Source: an uncultured Prevotella sp. (GTDB lineage Bacteria; Bacteroidota; Bacteroidia; Bacteroidales; Bacteroidaceae). Taken from it: DNA of 5,680 nucleotides. Of the stretch, positions 1 to 5,625 are shown piece by piece. The notes under the pieces are model-generated. The model saw nothing but the letters and a program-made list of their open reading frames with translations. It searched no databases and was not told where the DNA came from. The position numbers and the translations under genes are program-made. Each line of letters starts with the position of its first letter. Position 1 is the stretch's first letter. Location: contig CAMYZK010000182.1 in assembly GCA_947303825.1 (NCBI GenBank), forward strand, positions 1 through 5,680. The letters are read 5' to 3'.

Positions 1-1752
1 ACCGTTAATGGAGCTGAGACAAAATGGAACCTGCGTTATCGCGAGAAAGATACCTATACATCATTCACAGAGGTCAACGGCATCACAACCCATCCATATA
101 CGCTCACGAGTCTGACCCCAAATACAGACTATGAGATACAGGTGCAACCGGTCTACGATGACAACAGCACTGGTAGCTGGAGCGAAAAGGGCTATGCCTA
201 TATGCTCGACGACAAAGCTATGCCCTCCGAGTTGACGCTAACCAACATGACCACCACAACGGCTACAGTGGCTTGGACAAAGAACGGCGCAGAGTCGAAG
301 TGGAACGTGCGCTATAGGAAGGCTGCCTACTCAGAAGAAGTCTATTTTGACGACTTTGAGAACGGTCTCGGTGCATGGACGGTCTATACTCAGGGCGAAG
401 CACCGCAAACGGACGGATGGCATGTTTACGAGAGCTATAAAGCCCATAGCGGAAGCAAGGTGGCCAGTGCATGGAGCTGGTTTAACAATACCGCCTACAA
501 TGCTGACAACTGGCTTGTCACACCGCAGATAGACTTGCAGGGTAGCATCAAATTCTGGGTTCTCACCAACGATGATTGGCCCGACAGGTATGCCGTGCTG
601 CTTTCCACCACAGGTAATGCTATTGACGACTTTACCGTCACACTGAAGGCGATGGCCGCTGGCCCCACCACCGATGAGTGGACAGAGGTAAGCATTGACC
701 TGAGTGCCTACGCAGGACAAAAAGGTTATATAGCCATACACCATCAGTGCAACAACCAAAATTACCTCTTCATCGACGATGCCGGTCTTTATATCAATGA
801 GAGTCCTGCCGGTGAATGGCAATACTTGAAAGCTCCGGTCACAGAACCGTCGTACACCCTTACCAATCTGGCCAAAGGCGCTGAGTATGAAGTGCAGGTG
901 CAGGCCGTCTACGATGACGAGAGCACTGGCGACTGGACTGACAGCTTTACATTCCCAGTGGTTGGCACTGTGCTGTTGGCTGATGATGACAGCGGCAGTT
1001 CTCTGAAGAATATAGACATCATTGATGCTCTTGCCGATTTGAACGAGCCAGTTGACATCATGCTCTACGGTCGCAAACTCTACAAAGACGGCGACTGGAA
1101 CACGCTGTGCCTGCCCTTCAACGTGACTATCAGCGACAGTCCGCTCAATGAAACAGGTGTAACCGTCCGTGAACTGACCACCGCCAGCATCAGCGGCACG
1201 ACACTGAACCTCACCTTTGGTGCAGAGCAGACCAGCGGCACGCTACAGGCAGGCAAGCCCTACATCATCAAGTGGACGAAAGACACCTCCGCCCCAACCA
1301 TCGACAATCCGACGTTCACAAACGTCACCGTCGATAAGACCGACCGCAGCTTCGACAGCGGAGTTGTTGACGGTGAGCTGCGCGTACGCTTTCTCGGAAC
1401 GTACAATGCCAGGACTATTACCGCCGCCGACAAGAGCATCCTCTTCCTTGGTGCAGAGAACCATCTCTACTATCCGCAACCCAGCGGTGGCAAGAATCCC
1501 GTCATCGGTGCCTGCCGCGCTTACTTTAAAATAGGCAGCGACGGTACGGGTGCCCGTCAAATCACGGCGTTCAACATCGACTACGGCTGCGAAAACACGC
1601 AGGGCATCGTGGAAGCGGAAGCAAATTCCTCACCCTCCTCTATCCACTCTTCTCTTACAGACTGGTACTCCCTTGATGGTCGCAAGCTCGACGGCAAGCC
1701 TGCCGTGCATGGAATATATATCCACAGAGGTCACAAGGTCGTAATAAAATAA
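1..1752 (+). CDS. Secreted surface protein with fibronectin III and choice-of-anchor J domains, 3' part
   Basis: The frame is open from the first base, so 583 C-terminal residues are visible and the start is outside the window. In visible-residue numbering, a truncated fibronectin III repeat covers about 1-68. A second FN3 repeat begins near 74 and runs to about 110. It is interrupted by a choice-of-anchor J / cleaved-adhesin type beta-sandwich at about 113-268, recognisable by FDDFENGLGAW, ADNWLVTPQIDL, STTG, IDLSAYAGQKGYIAIHH and FIDDAGLYI. The FN3 repeat then resumes (SYTLTNLAKGAEYEVQVQ) to about 320. Residues 355-529 form a beta-rich region with the DGDWNTLCLPFNV and AGKPYIIKW patterns common in Bacteroidales surface proteins. 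The end, DWYSLDGRKLDGKP...GIYIHRGHKVVIK, resembles the short C-terminal signature of secreted Prevotella proteins, possibly a type IX secretion sorting signal. The role is probably adhesion or extracellular binding; no catalytic motif is visible and the ligand is unknown. Confidence 0.85.
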   Translation, partial: TVNGAETKWNLRYREKDTYTSFTEVNGITTHPYTLTSLTPNTDYEIQVQPVYDDNSTGSWSEKGYAYMLDDKAMPSELTLTNMTTTTATVAWTKNGAESKWNVRYRKAAYSEEVYFDDFENGLGAWTVYTQGEAPQTDGWHVYESYKAHSGSKVASAWSWFNNTAYNADNWLVTPQIDLQGSIKFWVLTNDDWPDRYAVLLSTTGNAIDDFTVTLKAMAAGPTTDEWTEVSIDLSAYAGQKGYIAIHHQCNNQNYLFIDDAGLYINESPAGEWQYLKAPVTEPSYTLTNLAKGAEYEVQVQAVYDDESTGDWTDSFTFPVVGTVLLADDDSGSSLKNIDIIDALADLNEPVDIMLYGRKLYKDGDWNTLCLPFNVTISDSPLNETGVTVRELTTASISGTTLNLTFGAEQTSGTLQAGKPYIIKWTKDTSAPTIDNPTFTNVTVDKTDRSFDSGVVDGELRVRFLGTYNARTITAADKSILFLGAENHLYYPQPSGGKNPVIGACRAYFKIGSDGTGARQITAFNIDYGCENTQGIVEAEANSSPSSIHSSLTDWYSLDGRKLDGKPAVHGIYIHRGHKVVIK

Positions 1753-1803
1753 TGTTTGCCCCAATAGCAAAAGGGATAATGTTTGCCCCAATAGCAAAAG
1801 GGA
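1750..1803. repeat. 27-bp perfect tandem duplication starting at the stop codon
   Basis: Two identical 27-bp units lie head to tail at 1750-1776 and 1777-1803. The TAA stop of the surface-protein gene is the first triplet of unit 1, so each unit begins TAATGTTTGCCCC. Within each unit TTTGC and GCAAA can pair around a 7-nt loop, giving two small hairpins in the 3' untranslated region. Perfect identity suggests a recent duplication. The function is unknown; it may affect the mRNA 3' end or be neutral slippage. Confidence 0.9.
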
Positions 1804-1835
1804 AAAAGCAAAAAAACGATAGACCCGCAAGAAGA

Positions 1836-1882
1836 ATCCGCCGAGCCATCCAGAATGATGCGCCCGGCGGATGCCGTTTTTT
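1836..1882 (+). terminator. Probable intrinsic terminator after the surface-protein gene
   Basis: ATCCGCCG (1836-1843) pairs perfectly with CGGCGGAT (1865-1872) around a 21-nt loop. An alternative small hairpin, CGGC-GGAT-GCCG (1865-1876), directly abuts six T residues (1877-1882), which is the classic intrinsic layout for the plus strand. The two structures share bases, so only one can form at a time. On the minus strand the long stem is followed by TCTTCTT, so it may also serve, less convincingly, for the converging gene that ends at 1920. The rest of 1804-1919 shows nothing else recognisable. Confidence 0.6.
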
Positions 1883-1919
1883 ATAAGTCCTGAATTGTTG
1901 TTTATCTGGCTTAACGTGA

Positions 1920-2279
1920 TTACCTCAGTCCACGGTTGTGCAGCGTGGTGTTGAGCAGCAGGAGGTACTTCTTGTATTGTTTCTCGTCGAGCACATAGTG
2001 CATGTACCTCACGTCTTTCTTTATAGCCTTCTCTGCCATAGCGTCGCGCTCATCTCCCTTTGCCATCGCAGCCATTGTCATCTCATTGCAGAACTGATGA
2101 TGTATGTCCTGCACAGCTTCCATCTGGTCCATGTTGAGGTCGAGCACCACTGCAAGCTTTCTCATGTTGACCGACATGTCGTATGCACTCGTGTTCTCCA
2201 CCTTGTCGTCTCCGTCGTTAGTGGCGTTTGCAATACTCATGACCATCATGGCAGCAATCATCATAACAATCTTTTTCAT
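1920..2279 (-). CDS. Small methionine-rich exported protein of unknown function
   Basis: The product is 119 residues. It begins with a clear type I signal peptide (MKK, hydrophobic stretch about 4-16, cleavage probably after ANA at 17-19), so the mature protein of about 100 residues should be periplasmic or secreted. There is no lipobox Cys. The mature part is mostly helical in character: LAVVLDLNMDQMEAVQDIHHQF resembles the LTxxQ-type helix start of Spy/CpxP-like periplasmic chaperones, and LDEKQYKKYLLLLNTTLHNRGL ends the protein. About 15 of 119 residues are Met and several are His, which would suit metal contact or a flexible hydrophobic surface, but that is speculation. I do not recognise a named family; the Spy-like comparison rests on pattern only. 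It has its own promoter and an AG-rich stretch (GGAAAAAG) ahead of ATG. Confidence 0.8.
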   Translation of the reverse strand: MKKIVMMIAAMMVMSIANATNDGDDKVENTSAYDMSVNMRKLAVVLDLNMDQMEAVQDIHHQFCNEMTMAAMAKGDERDAMAEKAIKKDVRYMHYVLDEKQYKKYLLLLNTTLHNRGLR

Positions 2280-2428
2280 TTTCTTTTTCCTTTCTTTTCT
2301 TTACTCGGAGCCTTCGTTTTCTGTTATCCTTACTTTTTTACTTTTTCTTTTAAATTCTTTACTTCACTCTGGCTCCTACTTTAATAATAATGTGTTATCC
2401 TGTGTCGTGGGTTTTTATCCCTTTCGAC
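2280..2428 (-). other. Long purine-rich 5' leader of the small exported-protein gene
   Basis: If transcription starts a few bases past the -7 element, the mRNA has a leader of roughly 150 nt. Its proximal half, 2281-2362, is almost purely A and G on the transcribed strand apart from scattered U. AGGATAACA occurs twice in the leader (2322-2330 and 2393-2401). GGAGCC and GGCTCC, about 55 nt apart, could form a 6-bp long-range stem. No known riboswitch or leader-peptide pattern was recognised. The transcription start is inferred. Confidence 0.45.
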
Positions 2429-2432
2429 GGTG

Positions 2433-2463
2433 CAAAGGTACGGTGATTTTTTATATCTGCAAG
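2433..2463 (-). promoter_or_regulatory. Bacteroidetes-type housekeeping promoter
   Basis: On the minus strand TACCTTTG (2433-2440) matches the -7 consensus TAnnTTTG exactly and is followed by C, as is common. Upstream, CTTG (2460-2463) supplies the TTG of the -33 element with a 19-bp spacer, the usual spacing for the primary sigma factor of this phylum. The gene served is the small exported protein starting at 2279. The -33 box starts one base from the A-run that forms the T-tract of the preceding terminator. Confidence 0.75.
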
Positions 2464-2464
2464 C

Positions 2465-2499
2465 AAAAAACCGCCATTGTGTTCGCAAACAGCGGTTTT
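2465..2499 (-). terminator. Intrinsic terminator downstream of the lipoprotein gene
   Basis: AAAACCGC (2467-2474) and GCGGTTTT (2492-2499) form a perfect 8-bp stem. On the minus strand the G+C-rich stem runs straight into TTTTTT (complement of 2465-2470), the usual form of a rho-independent terminator. It lies 61 nt past the TAG of the lipoprotein gene, so it probably ends the rfbC-ugd-lipoprotein transcript. The stem would also read as a hairpin with T-run on the plus strand, but no plus-strand gene precedes it. Confidence 0.75.
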
Positions 2500-2560
2500 G
2501 TTGACCCTCGTCAAAGAAATGGGGCTATCGGATAAATATTGCTTTTTATCAAGACAAAAG

Positions 2561-3442
2561 CTACTCCATCAGCCTCATGGAGAGCTTGGAATCGAAGGCT
2601 ACAATAAGCTCAATCATATAGCACTTCTCGCCTTCTGGCAGGCATACCGTGGCATGGAAATGGAACCCGTCGGCATTGGTATGGCTGTATGAGATGTCGC
2701 CCAGTATTGCCTCTGAGAGAAAGTCTTCGGGTACGTCGGCTGCAAAGTCTTTCTTCATAAAGTTACGGGTAAAGATGCGGTTGTTTCCCTTGAAGAGGCT
2801 CAGGTGTATAAGGTTGTCGTAGAAAACCTTCTCCACCGCCACCCCATCGGGAGTATACGTTGTCCTGGTGACACGGTGCCTTGTGGGATTGACGGTGACA
2901 TACCAGTGATAGCGTTGCGCCCCATACATCACCACAGAGTCGTTGCTAATAGCCTGACTTGTCTTAACAGTCTTCGGCTTCTCTGGCACAGGCTCCGGAT
3001 CAACGTCCTGCATGCTGTCGTCGCGTTTCTGCAGCTGCACCTGACTACCGGCATGGTTGCGGAACCAGAAGTTGTGTTCTGTCTGCTTGGTGATGGCGTA
3101 AGTGTCTGGCCCCAGCTGTATGGAGTCGCCCACAATGCGGAAGTATGCCGGCAGGCTCCCGGCATCTTCAAAGAAGACGGTATCGCCCACGGCCCTCATA
3201 AACACCTCCTCGGTCTCGGCATCAAGCCAGGTGCCTTGCAGCATGGCCTTTGCCTCTTTGTTCTCCTGCGGGTCTTCTGCCTTTTCGGGGTTGGCCTTAG
3301 GCTTATCCTGTGCGCATGAGAATAGAATGAAAAAAGCGAAGAGAGGAACATAAAGTCTCCCCCACCCTGCAGGAGGGTGCTTGCTGCGGCAAGCCCCCGT
3401 TTCCATGACGGGATATGTGGTTACTTTTTTCATTCCATTCAT
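2561..3442 (-). CDS. Lipoprotein of unknown function, probable DUF4738 family
   Basis: The product is 293 residues. Hydrophobic segment LYVPLFAFFILFSC (30-43) ends in a lipobox with Cys43 as the lipidation site, followed by a charged linker (44-66), so the mature protein should be an outer-membrane or periplasmic lipoprotein. Two folded parts follow: about 67-140 (GTWLDAETEEVFMRAVGDTVFF, PAYFRIVGDSIQL, TEHNFWF) and about 165-293 (DSVVMYGAQRYHWYVTVNP, VFYDNLIHLSLF, VPEDFLSEAILGDI), joined by a Pro/Glu/Lys linker at 141-165. This arrangement recalls Bacteroidales lipoproteins of DUF4738; that assignment is from memory. Starts at M1, M4 (MKK) or M13 are all possible. M4 looks most like a signal-peptide start, but no ribosome-binding site decides it. 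Residues 8-29 are odd: they are encoded by a run of hairpins that splits MKK from the hydrophobic core. The gene lies 72 nt after ugd and may be co-transcribed with it. Confidence 0.75.
   Translation of the reverse strand: MNGMKKVTTYPVMETGACRSKHPPAGWGRLYVPLFAFFILFSCAQDKPKANPEKAEDPQENKEAKAMLQGTWLDAETEEVFMRAVGDTVFFEDAGSLPAYFRIVGDSIQLGPDTYAITKQTEHNFWFRNHAGSQVQLQKRDDSMQDVDPEPVPEKPKTVKTSQAISNDSVVMYGAQRYHWYVTVNPTRHRVTRTTYTPDGVAVEKVFYDNLIHLSLFKGNNRIFTRNFMKKDFAADVPEDFLSEAILGDISYSHTNADGFHFHATVCLPEGEKCYMIELIVAFDSKLSMRLME
3363..3412 (-). repeat. Three adjacent hairpins inside the lipoprotein signal-peptide region
   Basis: Within 50 bp lie three near-contiguous perfect inverted repeats: CACCCT/AGGGTG (3363-3379), GCTTGC/GCAAGC (3379-3394) and CCCGT/ACGGG (3396-3412), with loops of 5, 4 and 7 nt. 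They are G+C-rich against AT-rich flanks and are translated as residues 11-27 of the lipoprotein. The density of palindromes suggests a small repeat element inserted in frame rather than ordinary coding sequence. No second copy is present in this window. Confidence 0.65.
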
Positions 3443-3480
3443 ATCGGTTCTATAAACAACAGTTTTCTTATGCTATGACG

Positions 3481-3513
3481 GTCTGCCTCCCCATGAGGGG
3501 TATATGGCAAGAC
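3481..3513 (-). other. Intercistronic hairpin between ugd and the lipoprotein gene
   Basis: Starting 2 nt after the ugd stop, an outer stem pairs GTC-TGCC (3481-3487) with GGCA-GAC (3506-3513, one bulged base). It encloses an inner stem CCCC (3489-3492) with GGGG (3497-3500) around ATGA. No T-tract follows on the minus strand, so it is unlikely to terminate transcription. A role in mRNA processing, 3'-end protection of ugd, or lowering downstream expression is inference. Confidence 0.6.
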
Positions 3514-3514
3514 A

Positions 3515-4831
3515 CTATTTACCTATGCAGTGGTACTCGAAGTCGTTCTCTTCAAGTTCCTCAATATCGAAGATGTTTCGTCCGTCAATGACCAAAGGCT
3601 GCTTCATGGCCTTCTTTATCACACCCCACGTGGGCAGGCGGAACTCCTTCCATTCTGTAAGCAGCAGCAGGGCATCGGCATCGAGCACGGCATCGTACAT
3701 GTCTCGGCAGTAGATTACCTTGTCGCCCAGACGCCGGCGGCATTCGTTCATGGCGATGGGGTCGTAGACCCTGACAATGCACCCCGCCTCAAGCAGTTTG
3801 GCAATCATTACCAGTGCGGTTGACTCGCGCATGTCGTCGGTCTCGGGTTTGAACGCCAGTCCCCATATAGCTATGGTCTTTCCCTTCAGCGACTCACCCT
3901 TCATGGCTTTCTGCAGCTTGTCGAAGAGTATTCCCTTCTGCTTCTCGTTCACCCTCTCTACGGCCTTGAGCACCTCCATGGAATATCCGTTCTGGTCGGC
4001 AGTCTTTATCAGGGCCTTCACATCCTTGGGGAAGCAACTGCCGCCATATCCGCATCCGGCATAAAGGAACTTACGCCCTATGCGGGTGTCGGAGCCTATA
4101 CCTGCGCGTACCATATTAACATCTGCCCCCACACGCTCACAAAGGTTGGCAATGTCGTTCATAAACGATATGCGGGTAGCAAGCATTGAGTTGGCGGCAT
4201 ACTTTGTCATCTCTGCCGAGGGGATGTCCATGAAGATGACACGGAAGTTATTGATGAGGAAAGGCTTGTAGAGACGGGTAAGCAGCTTCTTTGCCTTCTC
4301 GCTGTCTACGCCCACCACCACGCGGTCGGGACTCATAAAGTCTTTGATGGCGTTACCCTCCTTGAGGAATTCGGGGTTGGAAGCCACATCAAACGGCACG
4401 CTCACGCCTCTTTTCTTTAGCTCCTCCTCAATGGCATCGTGAACTTTTCGGGCTGTTCCCACAGGTACCGTCGACTTTGTCACCACCACAATATATTTAT
4501 TAATGTTCTGGCCGATGGTTCTTGCCACCTGCAGCACATACTTCAGGTCGGCAGACCCGTCTTCATCGGGAGGTGTGCCCACTGCCGAGAAGACTATGTC
4601 CTGCTCGTTGATAACCGAAGCCAGATCGGTGGTGAACTTCAGACGGCCAGCGGCCACGTTCTTACGTACCATCTCGTCCAGACCCGGCTCGTAGATGGGT
4701 ATCTCACCTTTCTGCAGACGTTCTATCTTCTGAGCATCCACATCAACACACGTCACGTTGACACCTGTCTCGGCAAAGCACGTGCCCGAGACCAGTCCTA
4801 CATATCCTGTTCCTACTATTGCTATGTTCAT
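3515..4831 (-). CDS. ugd: UDP-glucose 6-dehydrogenase
   Basis: This cytoplasmic enzyme oxidises UDP-glucose to UDP-glucuronate with two NAD+, supplying uronic acid for capsule, LPS or exopolysaccharide. The 438 residues match the usual bacterial length and appear complete. The N-terminal Rossmann domain starts at once with MNIAIVGTGYVGLV (GxGxxG at 7-12), with Asp30 after the second strand. Further family motifs are VGTPPDEDGSADL (84-96), TKSTVPVGT (118-126), NPEFLKEG (152-159, catalytic-type Glu154) and EMTKYAANS (207-215, Lys210). The nucleophile is Cys266 in GYGGSCFPKD (261-270). The C-terminal UDP-binding domain includes GLAFKPETDDMRES (324-337) and ends at VIDGRNIFD (414-422). All expected catalytic residues are present. 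The gene follows rfbC by 63 nt. The ATG has only AT-rich sequence ahead and no Shine-Dalgarno; the heptamer repeat patch lies about 30-65 nt upstream of the start. Confidence 0.97.
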   Translation of the reverse strand: MNIAIVGTGYVGLVSGTCFAETGVNVTCVDVDAQKIERLQKGEIPIYEPGLDEMVRKNVAAGRLKFTTDLASVINEQDIVFSAVGTPPDEDGSADLKYVLQVARTIGQNINKYIVVVTKSTVPVGTARKVHDAIEEELKKRGVSVPFDVASNPEFLKEGNAIKDFMSPDRVVVGVDSEKAKKLLTRLYKPFLINNFRVIFMDIPSAEMTKYAANSMLATRISFMNDIANLCERVGADVNMVRAGIGSDTRIGRKFLYAGCGYGGSCFPKDVKALIKTADQNGYSMEVLKAVERVNEKQKGILFDKLQKAMKGESLKGKTIAIWGLAFKPETDDMRESTALVMIAKLLEAGCIVRVYDPIAMNECRRRLGDKVIYCRDMYDAVLDADALLLLTEWKEFRLPTWGVIKKAMKQPLVIDGRNIFDIEELEENDFEYHCIGK

Positions 4832-4863
4832 AATATAATTAATGTATCATTCTCTCAATTCCT

Positions 4864-4898
4864 CATTCTTCACTCTTCATTCTTCACTCTTAACTCAA
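4864..4898. repeat. Heptamer-family tandem repeat between rfbC and ugd
   Basis: Units CATTCTT, CACTCTT, CATTCTT and CACTCTT (4864-4891) form two perfect 14-bp copies, followed by a partial AACTCAA. The rfbC stop triplet (4895-4897) lies in this last unit. A looser CATTCTC unit sits at 4849-4855. The units share the nAnTCTT pattern with the array at 5626-5680. Together with AT-rich 4832-4848 the patch makes up the 63-nt gap between the two genes; no promoter consensus is visible there. Confidence 0.75.
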
Positions 4899-5440
4899 AA
4901 GAGCCATGCATCTTTGAACAAGGGCAGACGCAGGTCTTTCTCACTTGTCTGCACCTCAGAGATACTCTTCGGCCATGCTATGCCCAGCTGCGGGTCGTCC
5001 CACCTGATGCCCGCCTCTGCCTGCGGTGCATATACGTTGTCTACCTTGTATGTGAAGACCGCCTCATCGCTCAGCACCATGAATCCGTGTGCAAACCCTC
5101 TTGGTATAAACAGTTGATGCTTGTTCTCACCGCTCAACTCCACCATGACATGGCGGCCAAAGGTAGGCGAGGAGCGGCGTATGTCTACCGCCACATCGAG
5201 CACCACACCTTTTATTACCCGTACCAGCTTGGCCTGACTCCACTCGCCTTTCTGGTAGTGCAGGCCGCGAAGCACTCCCCGCGACGACTGCGACTCGTTG
5301 TCCTGTATGAAGTGTACTGGCCCCACATGCTCCTGAAACTCAGCCTCCTTCCATGTCTCCACGAAATATCCGCGAGCATCACAGAACACCCTTGGCACTA
5401 TGATGTATACTCCCTCAATATCTGTTTTTCTGTATTCCAT
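4895..5440 (-). CDS. rfbC: dTDP-4-dehydrorhamnose 3,5-epimerase
   Basis: RfbC/RmlC converts dTDP-4-dehydro-6-deoxy-D-glucose to dTDP-4-dehydro-L-rhamnose, the third step of dTDP-L-rhamnose synthesis, in the cytoplasm. The 181-residue product has the normal family length and a single cupin-type barrel. Visible hallmarks are GVYIIVPRVFCDARGYFVETW (10-30, substrate-binding Arg23), NESQSSRGVLRGLHYQ (48-63) with catalytic His61, Lys71, the IPRGFAHGF strand (112-120), Tyr131 in FTYKVDNVYAP, and SEKDLRLP (166-173) with Asp169 partnering the histidine. These positions line up with the Salmonella enzyme (His63, Lys73, Tyr133, Asp170). The start is the only ATG that gives the standard N-terminus; AAGGA sits too close ahead to be a typical Shine-Dalgarno. 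No rfbA, rfbB or rfbD is in the window, so the rest of the pathway must be elsewhere, possibly beyond the right edge. Confidence 0.96.
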   Translation of the reverse strand: MEYRKTDIEGVYIIVPRVFCDARGYFVETWKEAEFQEHVGPVHFIQDNESQSSRGVLRGLHYQKGEWSQAKLVRVIKGVVLDVAVDIRRSSPTFGRHVMVELSGENKHQLFIPRGFAHGFMVLSDEAVFTYKVDNVYAPQAEAGIRWDDPQLGIAWPKSISEVQTSEKDLRLPLFKDAWLF

Positions 5441-5492
5441 TCCTTATCTTTTATCAGGGGTTCTTGCGTCCCTTCGGTTCTTTTAGTCGCTA

Positions 5493-5625
5493 CGCTTTGT
5501 AAAAGCGGCAGAGCCGAGCGGCAAGCGGCAGAGCCGAGCGTCACCCCTGCCTGTGGTCTGAACGCCCCTTCGGGGCTACTGAAGAAAAGTCTCTCCGCTC
5601 GGCTTCGCCGCTTGGCTCGTCCAAG
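5493..5625. repeat. GC-rich cluster of direct and inverted repeats upstream of rfbC
   Basis: A 20-bp unit, AAGCGGCAGAGCCGAGCGGC, occurs twice in tandem (5503-5522 and 5523-5542, one mismatch). An inverted copy of its first 18 bp lies at 5596-5613 with two mismatches. Further hairpins are CGCTTT/AAAGCG (5493-5507), GCCCC-TTC-GGGGC (5564-5576) and CTTGG/CCAAG (5611-5625). No conserved protein is evident on either strand. It looks like an intergenic repeat element and would form the structured 5' region of the rfbC transcript if transcription starts upstream. Bases 5441-5492 between it and rfbC show no clear promoter consensus. Confidence 0.7.

Noticed and set aside
331..822. 163-codon minus-strand frame
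   Set aside because: It is antisense to the choice-of-anchor J domain, whose family motifs are clear on the plus strand.
1243..1560. Overlapping frames of about 105 codons on both strands
   Set aside because: Both overlap the conserved beta-rich C-terminal region of the surface protein and have low-complexity translations.
142..1752. A start codon at 142 for the surface protein
   Set aside because: The codon is GTG in the middle of an FN3 strand (YEIQVQ) and the frame stays open to base 1, so the gene simply continues off the left edge.
1811..1872. Strong minus-strand terminator for the small exported-protein gene
   Set aside because: The T-run on the minus strand (complement of 1811-1816) is about 20 nt beyond the stem, too far for a classic intrinsic terminator; only the TCTTCTT after the stem offers weak support.
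1938..2384. 148-codon plus-strand frame with hydrophobic stretches
   Set aside because: It is the complement of the small exported-protein gene and its pyrimidine-rich leader complement. The minus-strand gene has a signal peptide and a promoter.
2804..3319. 171-codon plus-strand frame
   Set aside because: It is antisense to the lipoprotein gene and has no recognisable domain or start signal.
4832..4894. Promoter directly upstream of ugd
   Set aside because: The gap is AT-rich, but no TAnnTTTG with a properly spaced TTG could be found on the minus strand.
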